This document shows positions 10,811 through 21,277 of a stretch of DNA of 64,000 bases, in pieces (positions within the stretch are counted from its first letter, which is position 1; every line of letters begins with the position of its first letter). The translations under genes were made by a program, and so were the position numbers. The notes beneath the pieces were generated by a model. The model saw only the letters and a list, made by a program, of their open reading frames with translations. It had not been told where the DNA came from and ran no database searches. Origin of the DNA: Trichostrongylus colubriformis (taxonomy: Eukaryota > Nematoda > Chromadorea > Rhabditida > Trichostrongylidae); assembly GCA_963978905.1 (NCBI GenBank), contig OZ022260.1, forward strand, positions 4,267,725 through 4,331,724. The letters run 5' to 3'.

Positions 10811-11251
10811 AAGGAATCGTCCAAGGAAAAATAAGTTCCCTTGTTGCCCATATATTTATATTATATAATATTTGTCCGATAGTGTCGCATGCAAAATTTT
10901 ACGCGAAAAAGTGAGAATTCGGCTAAGACACAGGCCCACAAATTCTCGGCCGTGTAGGCGGGCCCTCCGAGGAGGTGCCCACCCCGTCGTTCGTGGCGGT
11001 TGGGAGGGAGAGGGGACTGTTTACGTAACTTTTTGTTCCTATAGTGTGTCTCCGACCGCAGCAGACGACGGGGTGGGCACTTCCTCGGAGGCCCCGCCAA
11101 CCCTGCCGAGACTTGGTTGTTCTGGGTTTCAGCCGGATTCACATTTTTTCGCGTGAAACTTTGCATGCTGTCCACATTAGGCAAGTACAACATAAATATA
11201 TGGCCATATGGGTAACAGAAGAACTCATTTTTCCGTGGGCGATTCCTTTAA
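10811..11251. mobile_element. TTAA foldback element 1
   Basis: About 440 bp forming a nearly full-length inverted repeat: AAGGAATCGTCCAAGG at the left end and CGATTCCTTTAA at the right. Arms carry the TTTTACGCGAAAAA / TTTTTTCGCGTGAAA pair and meet near CTGTTTACGTAACTTT. No coding capacity; the open frames across it are by-products of the palindrome. Confidence 0.75.
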
Positions 11252-11895
11252 AGAAAGTGCTAGGATTAGTTGGGATATAATATGAGAAGTTTCTCTGATA
11301 TGAAAATTGTGGTGAGTAATAGCATAAGCGTGAAGCAAAAAGGCACAGTCGAAAACTCGAGGAATAAGCCCCATTTCCCACCACTGATCTCGAAAGGGGC
11401 GGGCCATGCTGAAACAGGAGAAAGCTGTTGAGTGGGTTGATTCTTAAAAAGCCCTCAGTGGGAACTTAGTCACATATAGCCTTCCGAAACCCGTAGCTGT
11501 CATCTCACGACTCATTTCAGAACATCTCGTTACTTACGGTACCCCTACCATCATTTTTGCATTTAACTTTCTTCCCTCTTCTTCTTGGCTACCAGAAGTG
11601 ATTACAAAGCCATGAAGCATGATAAAGATGTGATTGGAGTCCCTCCGATTTCTTCCCATTCTTCTTTTGTCTCGCTGCTTGGGTGGGGGGGGGGGCTAAA
11701 AAAGGTGCCTTGGACACGCGGCGTATTCTATGAAATTCTACTCATACTAGCACCTACATATGTGGGATGCGGCCACACTTAACGCCACGCACCTCGAATA
11801 TTGCATGATTCGCGGACAAATCCGATCTGTGACATACTCTAATAAGAATTCTCGTGAAACTCACTTTTTGTATGGATTGATGTGCTCGCAACGCG
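11252..11895. other. unassigned DNA with a G-run
   Basis: No convincing exon. A run of G near 11683-11694 and AT-rich flanks. It may contain the 3' flank of the exon at 11897-12050. Confidence 0.3.
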
Positions 11896-11896
11896 G

Positions 11897-12050
11897 TCAC
11901 ACGATTGTTGCATTCTTTGAGGTGACTTCTTCATTCGTTGATTCACTTTTTGGTGTAGCCTCCTCTTCCGGTGCCTCTTCTGGGCCGAATATAGTAATAG
12001 AGACATTAGTAAAATATACAGTACCCGTATAGAGACCGACATATGCACAC
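11897..12050 (-). CDS. candidate terminal exon, acidic secreted or membrane protein
   Basis: An ATTCATTCAG acceptor on the - strand opens a 50-codon frame (starts CAYVGLYTGTVYFTN, then GPEEAPEEEATPKSE) to a TGA at 11897. The tail is rich in Glu, Ser and Thr, with two N-x-S/T sites. A competing frame on the same strand would start MSVSIRVLYILLMSL and look like a signal peptide followed by a basic chain, so frame assignment is not certain. Upstream exons would lie beyond the foldback element at 12103. Not recognised. Confidence 0.4.
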
Positions 12051-12102
12051 CTGAATGAATAGGCTATCAGGACAGCTGAGCAGTTACTTAGGAGCAAAAT
12101 AG

Positions 12103-13610
12103 TGGGTTGAGGAATAAGTTTCCTCCGTTTTTTAACCCCGTTTTTCACATTGTTCCCTTCATCTTTCCAGAGAGCTTATGTATGTTTTCAATAGAGCTTT
12201 TTCTGCTCTACAGAACGCTTCGATTCCTTCGACTACCTTATAGATTCCTTCGACTACCTTATATTTATGAGGTATGGAAATGAAGTAATCTGAAGGCAAA
12301 ACTAGTACTCTCGACACATGTTCCCGTCTGCCATCGAGATCAAAAAATGTGTATGTTTTCGATAGAGCTTTTTCAGCTCTACAAAGTGGTACTGCCTTTT
12401 ATTCAAATCGCTCAATTTTTTGCTGTTCTTAAGACTCACAAAGCAGCATCCAGCAAAAGTGCACACTTCCGCTATCTTCTTTCCTTCGCCTACCATCGAT
12501 ATTGAAGAGAAGATCTAGGTATGCACAATTAGTCTTTGGAATACTTTCACAGTTTGATTTTCCTGAGGCTTAGAAATAGGGTACCCAGCAAAAGCCTCCG
12601 CCCCCCCCACGCACTTTATTCGCAAAAAAAATCGGGATTTCACCAAACTTTTTTTACGTACAAGAAACCCTCAATTACATAAGCGAATGGCTCAGGGATG
12701 TATTTTTTCCTCATTTGATTTCGTCTTTTTTGGACCTCGTTGCGCCAAAACTGCAGATTTTTCCCCAAAAATGGCTCGATCTGCAGACCCTAAAAATCAC
12801 AAACAATCGAACGATCAGAAATGTATGAAACCAAGAGCTGAAAAAGCTCTATCGAGAACATATTCACATGCATTTTTGATCTCGATGGCAGACGAGGAAA
12901 ATGAAGTATGGAGAGTGTCAATTTTGCCTTCAGCTCACATTTCCAAACCTCATAAATATTAGGCAATCGAAGGAATCGAAAAAGAGATAGTAGCGTACTG
13001 TAAAGCAGAAACAGTCTATCGAAGACATACAGTAGCGCTCAAAAGTCTTCGGCGAAATGGTCTTTCACTTGGGTTTTTTCACTTGTAACTTTTTTGCAAC
13101 TGCACCGATCTAAGAAAAATTTTAGTATGTTGTGCTTGGAGACACTGCATATTTAATATACTATTTTAGCGCTCAACGGTTTAGGTTACGTGGTTATATG
13201 AAATTTTTTAATTTTGGTATGCCATCGCTATGCCGCCCCGCTGTGCCGTTTTCATCAAAAGTCGTGATCCTTCTACAGGATATTAATGTTCTTTGAGGCT
13301 TGCTCGTTTTGTTTTTGTAAAGAAAGCCGTTCCCCTCGACCAAGCCTTTTACTTTTTTCTGGGTGGTATTGTAGTAAATTCTTGTAAAAAACCATGAAAA
13401 GTGTCAAGCGGCACTCAAGTAGAAGGAAATGTTGGCAATAGGTTTAGGCACCACATATTAAAATTTCGTCAAATTTGGTCAAGTAGAAAAAAGTTATGAC
13501 AAAAAAATTTTGGCCGAAGACTTTTGAGCGCTACTGTATATGAGCTCTATCAAAGATGGGAGCATGAAAAACAGAGCACAAAAAACCGCGGAAACTTATT
13601 TCTCAACCCA
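12103..13610. mobile_element. foldback element, GGGTTGAGG family, copy 1 (interrupted)
   Basis: The ends TGGGTTGAGGAATAAGTTTC and its complement GAAACTTATTTCTCAACCCA are at 12103 and 13610. Subterminal inverted segments carry AGAGCTTTTTCTGCTCTAC-like palindromes. Its 3' part is split by the Tc1-like element at 13030-13536. No transposase recognised. Confidence 0.6.
13030..13536. mobile_element. non-autonomous Tc1-like element nested in the foldback
   Basis: Begins CAGTAGCGCTCAAAAGTCTT and ends with the exact complement (AAGACTTTTGAGCGCTACTG), flanked by TA on both sides. The 24-bp or longer inverted termini, CAGT start and TA target are typical of Tc1. It is 507 bp with no coding frame. Removing it rejoins a sequence matching the second foldback copy near 15050. 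Confidence 0.75.
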
Positions 13611-14317
13611 ATAGTTTTCCTACATTGAGAAAAATGTCCTTCGGGCGAGTTCTTGAAGGATCCACGGTAAAGGATGGTGAACGTGCAGTATTGCAAGCTC
13701 AAGTACTATTTGAAATCATACATTCGGTGACAACTGGGCAAAGACTACTGGAGCCTTACAGCTCCTTCATTGTATGTAGAAGTAACCAACAATCTGATAG
13801 TAGAGCAGCCATTAAGCCTGACTGCCTGGTTGATCACTAGCCCGTTATAAGGAGCTTCAAAGATGAACCTAGAGACTTCTCCTCGTTTGCGTTTGGCTGT
13901 CCCTTATTTCAGAGCTTATATTCCTATTTACTACTACTTCTACACCTGAATGTTGGGTAAATCCCAATAATGACATGTAGTACGATTTACGTACAAGTAT
14001 GTAAATCACGCATCACGAGAATGCTCATACTCCTTTCAAATGAATAGTACTATCTCTACACATAATCTGAGACGTTGACTGGTTTCTTCCCTCCTGATGA
14101 TTGCAGCCCCTTCCCTTACATACATATTCCAATGAAAATGAGAGTTGCAATCAAACAATCGTGCTATCTATGAAGCGGTCACAAGTCAGAGATCAAGAAA
14201 ACAAAAAATTGAAGCCCCGACATTGGTTACTTGGTAACGAGAAGTGGTCAAAATGATATCATGATCAAGGAACAGAAGAAGAGTGTGCTGGTGAAGGCTC
14301 CAGGTACCCTCATTGCA
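13611..14317. other. unassigned DNA
   Basis: A 71-codon open frame at 13625-13840 lacks splice signals and a recognisable domain. I do not call it a gene. Confidence 0.3.
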
Positions 14318-15132
14318 GGGTGACTGATTAAGCTTTTTCAGTTGTACAAAATGGTATTTTTTTATTGGAATGGCTCGACTTTTTGCTGTTTTTAGGACTC
14401 ACAAAGGCAGCATTCAGCAAAAGTGTGCACTTTCGGTATCTTCACTTCCTCACCTACCATCGAGATTGAAAAGAATTTCCATTTATGCATTCGAAAGAGC
14501 TTATTCTGCTCTACAAGCCGATGCCTTCAATCTTTTAAATACTTTCACATTTTGATATTCCCAAGGCTTAGAAATGGGGCACCCAGCAAAAGCCCACCCG
14601 CACTTTATTCGCAAAAAAAATCGAGATTTTACCAAACACTTATCGTGCAAGAAACCCTCAAATATAAAAGTGAATGGCTCAGGGATGTCTTTTTCCCTCA
14701 TATGATTTAATTTGACGTAGAAAAATTCAGCTTTTTTGGACTTCGATGCGCCAAAAGTGCAGATTTTTCCATCCAATTACTCCTTTTGTAAACCTTAAAA
14801 ATAATAAACAATCGGACGATCGAAAACAGCTAACACCGCTTTGTAGAGCTGGAAAAGCTCTATTAAAAACATAGGCACGTTCATTTTTGATCTCGATGGC
14901 CGACGAGAAAGATGAAATGTTGGGAGCGCCAATTTTGCCTTCCGCCTACTTTCCAAACCTCGTGAATATCAGGCAATCGAAGGAATTCAAAAACAAATAA
15001 CCAAAAACAAACAACGGCATCTTGTAGAGCAAAAAAGGCTCCATCGAAAGCACATATAAGCTCTGTCAAAAGGTGAAGGAAACAATGTGAACAACAGAAA
15101 ACAAAAACTGCAGGAACTTATTCCTCAACCCA
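14318..15132. mobile_element. foldback element, GGGTTGAGG family, copy 2 (left end lost)
   Basis: Shares with copy 1 the block from GACTTTTTGCTGTTTTTAGG through the AGCTCTATTAAAAACATAGG segment to the right terminus GAACTTATTCCTCAACCCA. The left terminal part is missing or diverged. Confidence 0.55.
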
Positions 15133-15452
15133 ACAGAAAAAGGTGGGATTCCGGACATTTGAAAAAAAATGTTCAAGAATTCGAACAAAAGTTTAGTTCA
15201 TTCAAAAATAAAAGTAAATTTTGAAAAATGTAGATTCACGAGTTTCATAATTTAGGAAAAAAGGAATCCTCTGACGATAACTAGGTATTTTCAAGATTAA
15301 AAAAAGCGGTAAAGGAGAGGTAGTGATGGTGTAGAAGGGTAAAAGAAACCCATAATTGGAAAAGAATCAAAGAGAAAAACAAAAATAATGCAAAAATTTT
15401 CAAAAAAAATCGAAGTCCAGTTCGCGGCTGTTCCAGTAGGTCAAGGGCCAAC

Positions 15453-15503
15453 GGAATCGGATATCAATGATTGGCTTTTTGCCAATCATTAATATCCGAT
15501 TCC
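15453..15503. repeat. hairpin, 23-bp arms and 5-T loop
   Basis: GGAATCGGATATCAATGATT and GGC, then TTTTT, then the complementary arm with one mismatch. It could be a tiny MITE or a cruciform. No adjacent gene. Confidence 0.7.
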
Positions 15504-15559
15504 TTCGCTGATCGCCCATACCGTCAGAATATCCGAAATTCCCCGAAAAATCAAAGGCT

Positions 15560-18553
15560 CCCGGGGATTGTTTGAGTGAGTTGAATTGCTATAGGCGGAT
15601 CTTTTTGCGCCTTCCCATCCTTCCCCATTTGAGACCACAAAGTGAATTAATGGAGGGAGGGTGCCGAGAAATGATAATAAGCCACAGAGATCGCCAGTTC
15701 AGTTCCGATCCAATTCAGTTCTTGCAATGTGTTCTCCTTTTCCTTTGGAAATATTAAAACGTCTTTTTGACTGGGAGGCTGGAATCAGAGAGATTTCCTT
15801 CGAAGCTATTCATGAGCATTTGTTGAAAGGTTTCAAAAGCCTCAAGCTCAGGGCTTACATACGTACTTTCACGAATTCACAATTCGTTCAATTCCAGTTT
15901 GCTGCCTGCACGATCGATTCCAGACCGCGCTACTTTGCCCCCTTTGATTTTCCTGGGGGTTTTTTGTAAGCAAAGATATGAACGTATTCGCCTTGTTTGT
16001 GGCTTCAGAAGCTGATCCATGTGAGTCCAGGTATCAGCTTATGTTAGGTCATGTTGTTTCGGTTTGTACAGCTTCCTCTCCAATGAATGCTCACGCTTTT
16101 CTTGCGGGATTTACAAAAAGGTCGACGGTGCCCTTTGAGCTGCTAGCTGCTGCACAGCATAATTGAAGCTCGAAATTAACTCGTGTTTTCGAATAAAATC
16201 ATCTGTATTGTGCATGCGAAGGTGACAAATCACTGCGTAGCGTACACTATTTAGCTTCGACGTGCATACGTCCATTTCCGCTAGTCAGTGAGCACAGGCG
16301 AAACACTTGACTTCTCGAGAATTCGCCACGTTCCATCGGTAGACATCGCTCCAGATTGGCACGCGAAACTATGTTCTCAGCGAGTCTAATGCGCCTGCGA
16401 ACGTCGGTCGCTTTCTCGACAAGCCCGATCCCATAAGGAAAATTTTACTGAAAAATCGTGACCGAGGCTCTCTCGCGAATCACGCAATCACTTCCTCGTC
16501 AACTCGCCAGAATGCCCCGTTTGAAAAATCCTCTTCTTCAGCGATCCTTCACAAAGGCTGTATCAAAGAAGATCACAGTGGGACGACTTCACTACGACGA
16601 AGTGCCAATTTTAGACCGCCAAAAGCCTTAAGCGAATTCAGTAATTTTGATGCCATTCTGTCACAGTTCAAACGTCAGCCGTCATCGATTCCGACGAACT
16701 CTCACTGGCTACTGTAGCCGAAAGTCAAGAAATAACGCCAGAGCAGCAAGTGCAACTTGGCGATGGTGTGAAAGCACTTTTGGCCTCGGAGTTTGAGTGC
16801 TCGACTCCTCGGCAACCACAAGTCCAGCCGACGTCATGAACGTCAGTGTCGTTCATTTGCAGTCAAAAATCGCAACAAACAGTCATCAGTTGACTCGTCT
16901 CCATTGTGAGTTTTGTGCATATTGGTTTTTGTCGTGCGTGTTTTCAAAGGTGGCATGGGTGTGTCCCTTATGTCAGGATCGCATCGCACGACGACGAGCG
17001 ACGTGCGACGCAGTGTGGGCGAGCTATGCGTCGCGATAGTTGGCTTAAGAACGATACACGGTGATGGTAGGGGCGCGATACGCAGTTGACTTGTAATCGC
17101 TTACCCCATAGCATGGCGCCTTTAGCACACTGCACTGCTTCGCTTGCGACATGCCGTGGTGCGAAATCCTGACATAAGGGTACCCACCCAGATGGCATTG
17201 TGTGATGATCACCAGACAGATGCACTGACGTTGCTGTACACCGAATGGCATCAGTATGGCTTGCCCTGCGGTTTCACTTCGAAAATCGTCTTTTTGTGGC
17301 ATTTCTGAAAAAAATGATCTCCAGGCAGTGTAACGGCACAATTTCTTCTTTGTACTATTCGAAGAACTCCAAAGATGCATATCATAACTTTGATAACAGG
17401 CAAGCAAAGTTTTTAGGCGTTGTGTTCTTTGAAGAATCTCTTTTCTCTCTTCACGATGTACTGTAGCATTATCAGTACCCAAAATGGGCCAAAATCAGCT
17501 GAACAGCCATGTCCTCAAACAGACACATTGACGGCTACCATCGGTCGGTTAATGTTCACCTGACTGAATCGTTTGATGACTAGAAAACCGTCCTTTCGCT
17601 GGTGCTGTTGTGTCCATTTCGCAGTTTATCCTTGATATCGTGGCCAAAACACAGCCACGAATTGCATCCAGCACTCAGTATACCTCTCTATCTCTCTTGC
17701 TTGTATAATTCAATTTATATAAAGTCCTCTCGTATGCCGATAACACCTATCAGCCTTATCACTGCCTGGGACAAACAAGCTGTATGAAACCATTAGCCCC
17801 AAACTTCTTGTTGAATGCTATGGCTTGCAATATCCTCGGTGATCCACCGCTCTCCTTTCCGATTCCTATAGCCACTTCCGGTTCCCAAATGGGATTACGC
17901 GAACTTCTGTATTCCGATTTCCATGTTGCATTTATGCCAGGTACGCAATCCTCACAGCTATTTCTTTGAGTGAAACCACTCTTAATTTTACTCTATAAAT
18001 GGACATAAGCAGAGCCACGAGCTTTCTAAATCGGTCAGTCCGTGCTTGAAATGCGCCACGCATGTTATTTCCATCTAAAATCGTAGCGAATCGTTTGTAG
18101 TTACATGAGATTTGGTTTACACACTAACATATTGACCCACGTCACCACCCCAGCGAGTCCTCCCAAACGATTGCACCAACTCCAAAAACAGGGCCGAACA
18201 GAAGCTTCGGTACATAGGGGTTCGGGGAATGTATACTTGATCCAAGCTTTGGTCCCCAATTCATGCGAGAGAAAGTGGCGCCTATACCACCTACGCCTTT
18301 GCCTCACTACTTAACTGTTTGTTATAAAACCTTATCTGATCCTGTTTCAATACCACAATTACCCTTACGATTTGACCGTGAACGAATACTAGAACTTCAT
18401 TTTTTTGACTATCCTTGTAGCAAGTAGCTGACTGCGCTGCGCAGAATGTTCTGGATACTTGAAATTTCATATGGCTCTAGGCCGAAAAAAAAATCAAGAC
18501 CAAATAAAAGGTGCCCCGTTTGACTGGCGCAATCTCACTAAGTAATGCTTTTA
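15560..18553. other. no secure gene; scattered degenerate coding-like stretches
   Basis: A 102-codon frame at 15661-15969 (FPLEILKRLFDWEAGIREI) and short frames at 16500-17040 (QEITPEQQVQLGDGVK; CEFC...CPLC) look partly coding but are broken by stops and frameshifts, without consistent splice sites. A decayed gene or retroelement is possible. A 35-bp motif at 15657-15690 (GTGCCGAGAAATG...AAGCCACAGAGAT) recurs at 19590-19622. Confidence 0.3.
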
Positions 18554-18588
18554 GAGGGGAGAGAGAGAGAGGGAGAGAGAGAGAGAGC
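18554..18588. repeat. GA microsatellite
   Basis: An interrupted GA run of about 35 bp. Confidence 0.8.
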
Positions 18589-18714
18589 AGGAAGTGGCTA
18601 GTCGTCCCATAATTCAACACAAACATTCTCACCTGCTTTTGATATCTTCAATTTTTGATAGCTGCTGATTAACGCCGCAGCCCGCGATGACACGAAAGTT
18701 ACGATTAGGTTGTA

Positions 18715-19579
18715 GGAAAAGTTTTAGTCGGTTTTTCCAACTTCAACTTGAAGGGATCATAACTTGGCTCAGAGTGCATCTTTTCTCACAGAATGAGCAT
18801 CATTCGATTTGCTACAGTCTTAGCAACATTATGCACACCTACATATATCAATTATGAAGAGCTGATTATTTATATTGCGCGAAATGAAAGAAAGTCAACT
18901 CCAAATCGCCATTATTTCTGAAAGCACTGCTACTGAAGGAGCTGTCCAGATGTTTGGGAAAGTGTGACTTAGTTAGCGCTAGATTTGATGAATATCGTAG
19001 ACAAGTAAGGGCTTCATCCTGCAACTGCTTCAGCGTTGCTGGAAGACGATTTGTGGAAAATGCGCATGCGCATAGCTCCTCTGAGGAATCGGCGGTACCC
19101 ATTTTTTGGGTTTTATTTCTGAATCAAGGCTATTTGAGGTGGTCAACCAAGTTTGTTTGTTGAGAGCCAATATTTGTGGATATCCCCTGCAAGTATGGGC
19201 ACTCATCGCTTTCTGCCGTTTTAGTTAAAGCGATTTGATCAATTGAAAATTCCAGGAACTCGTTCTCATTTCTACACTTCTGAAACCAGGGACAAAGCCA
19301 TCCAATGCTTCACCCTCTCCCCTTGCAGCATTCACATTTGTGGTCACCTTCGCTGGGACTCGGCTGAACAATAACTCGTGTTTCGTAGTACTTTAAAATT
19401 TCCCTAATAATTCGAAAACCTTGTGGCATTTCAAACAAAACATATTTTCGGAAAGAGCAGCTTTTTAATCATCTAAGGAGCACAATACGTAAGCTGATTC
19501 ATGTTAACGCGCTCTGAGATTTGAATTTATCTTATGAACGCAGAAAAAAAATCCGGCCAGAGCTTTCCTCACAGCCTAA
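18715..19579. mobile_element. long TA-flanked mariner-type MITE, copy A1
   Basis: The ends TTAGGTTGTAGGAAAAGTTT and ...TTTCCTCACAGCCTAA are mariner-like. About 865 bp with two relatives of the same length at 26525-27395 and 42274-43157. The interior is conserved among the three (for example GATATCCCCTGCAAGTATGG) but shows no transposase frame. Confidence 0.65.
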
Positions 19580-20121
19580 TGATGGGGTGAGGGTGCCGAG
19601 AAATGGTTATAAGCCACAGAGATGTGGATTTTCCCCAAGCCCTTGGGAACCTTTGATCGTCGGCACGCAACGTAAACGAGATTGAATCGTCCACGTTCAT
19701 CAAACCATTCGTCACAAAATTCTTGATCACAAACTCAGTTCTTATGGGTATCTTGAGTTTTTTTTAGATTGCGGGTTTTTTTTACAGATTGAGGGTTATG
19801 CGTTAGGGACTTTGGTTCATACCGTAGGAAACTTTCCACAAAACCATCAGGTTCTGCTGCCAAAATTGCAAAAATTGCCTAGAACCCTATCCTCAATTCT
19901 ACTTTTTGCAGTGACTTCTCACCACCATCTTCTCAAGATGAACGTCACTATGAAATTTCCATTCTATGTGCTAAAATCGATTTGTATCGATCACGGAGGA
20001 GTGCGCTGATGGGCCGCTCAGTTTTTTTTTTTGGAAAAATTGTCACATTTCGATAAGGAGTGATGTATGTCCGCATATAGGTCAAATCCTATCTATAGCA
20101 GCGCCTGGAAATGGGCACCGA

Positions 20122-20334
20122 TTAGAGGAGCCCATGTGGTTCAAAGCGCTTCTCAGTTTGCACGGTCCGTCCATCGGCGATCACCATGAGCCTCACGCTG
20201 TGTCGAATACTACGTTTGTACGGAAAGAGAATTCTTGTTCTACCCCGAGACTGAATACGTGAAACTGCGATTTTACTGAAGCGGTACTCTGTCTGGATGA
20301 GCTCATCAGCATTTCTTGTCTGTTCATTGGCCCT
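20122..20334 (-). CDS. candidate terminal exon of an unrecognised - strand gene
   Basis: A GGCTGCAG acceptor opens 70 codons in phase 0 (RANEQTRNADELIQTEY..., then ILFPYKRSIRHSVRLMVIAD) to TAA at 20122. The alternating hydrophobic pattern of SVRLMVIADGRTVQ suggests a beta-sandwich edge, but I cannot name a domain. It lies 0.8 kb downstream of the stop of the large - strand gene, so it is a separate gene or an alternative 3' end. Confidence 0.4.
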   Translation of the reverse strand, partial: RANEQTRNADELIQTEYRFSKIAVSRIQSRGRTRILFPYKRSIRHSVRLMVIADGRTVQTEKRFEPHGLL

Positions 20335-21019
20335 CTGCAGCCAACTGGAGCCTGGGTTATTTTCACCGTGAGTTTTTAGCACTACCCTCTGTTCTCTATA
20401 AGACTCCTTTTTTGTCTACACCTGGGCCGTCGGAGTTTTCTACGCGGGTATGTGGGCTCCACCCACCTGGTGTCCACGGCCGCCGTTGGGCGTGGCTAGA
20501 TCGGCTTCGAGCAGGACCGTTGTTGGATGATTACAATGCTGTGAATAGCTGGAAGCTGCTGACAATTGCATCTAACTATGGAACCACGAAAGCCACGATC
20601 ATCTTCAATTCCAAGCTAGAGCTAACCACCCTATGCTGAATTTTTGCTGTCGTTTCAATTTTGCTGATGCATTTTTACGCCTAAATGGATTCGTGGTTCC
20701 CCATGTACTCCAGAACGCAATCCTTACATAAGCCTTGGGATTCCACTGGATAGTTTAGCCCGTGAACGTAGGCACGATCTCAAAGGATCACAAAATTTAT
20801 TGTTGAATATGAAAACAGGTACTATATGCTGTAGCGCGCAAGTAAAAAAAAGCAGCCACATAAAAAATGACCAAAAGCCAAATTAACTCCGAGCCGTAGA
20901 CTTTTCTGATAAAACCAATTTTCACGGTGCATTGCCTTCATATCACCTTAGCTAATCTGTGATCAATTGCAATGCGTGGCCTATCCCAACTTTCACTCCA
21001 AATACTATCGTTTATTCTA

Positions 21020-21025
21020 CCCCGT
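21020..21025 (-). terminator. probable polyadenylation signal of the membrane-protein gene
   Basis: An AATAAA on the - strand (within GTAGAATAAACGATAG), about 140 bases beyond the stop at 21164. The position is approximate by a few bases. Confidence 0.45.
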
Positions 21026-21163
21026 AATTCCCAAAAGTAGTATTGTATGTGAGTGTAGTAATGTGACAATGTAGTACATCGGATACTGAAAATTTTTAAC
21101 GAAAACTTTCGAGAAATGCTTGGAGTATTTTTGTTACAAATAAAATTCACTGTTGTGTTCTCT

Positions 21164-21277
21164 CTAGTGCCTCGGACGCTTCTTGTCGGTTCTTCGCGAT
21201 CGTTGAGGCTTAACTCCACTCACAGCACTTGCTGTTTCACCACTTCTATCCATTTGTCTCACCTGCTGTCTGGCAAT
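21164..21277 (-). CDS. exon: basic C-terminal tail and stop
   Basis: A TTTGATTTCACAG acceptor opens IARQQVRQMDRSGETASAVS, followed by a basic end (RSRRTDKKRPRH) and TAG. Phase 0 joins the previous exon exactly. The basic run could act in membrane-proximal or nuclear sorting; that is inference. Confidence 0.6.
   Translation of the reverse strand: MARQQVRQMDRSGETASAVSGVKPQRSRRTDKKRPRH

Noticed and set aside
16797..17039. CEFC...CPLC zinc-ribbon-like frame
   Set aside because: No consistent start, splice site or neighbours; surrounding sequence is broken by stops in all frames.
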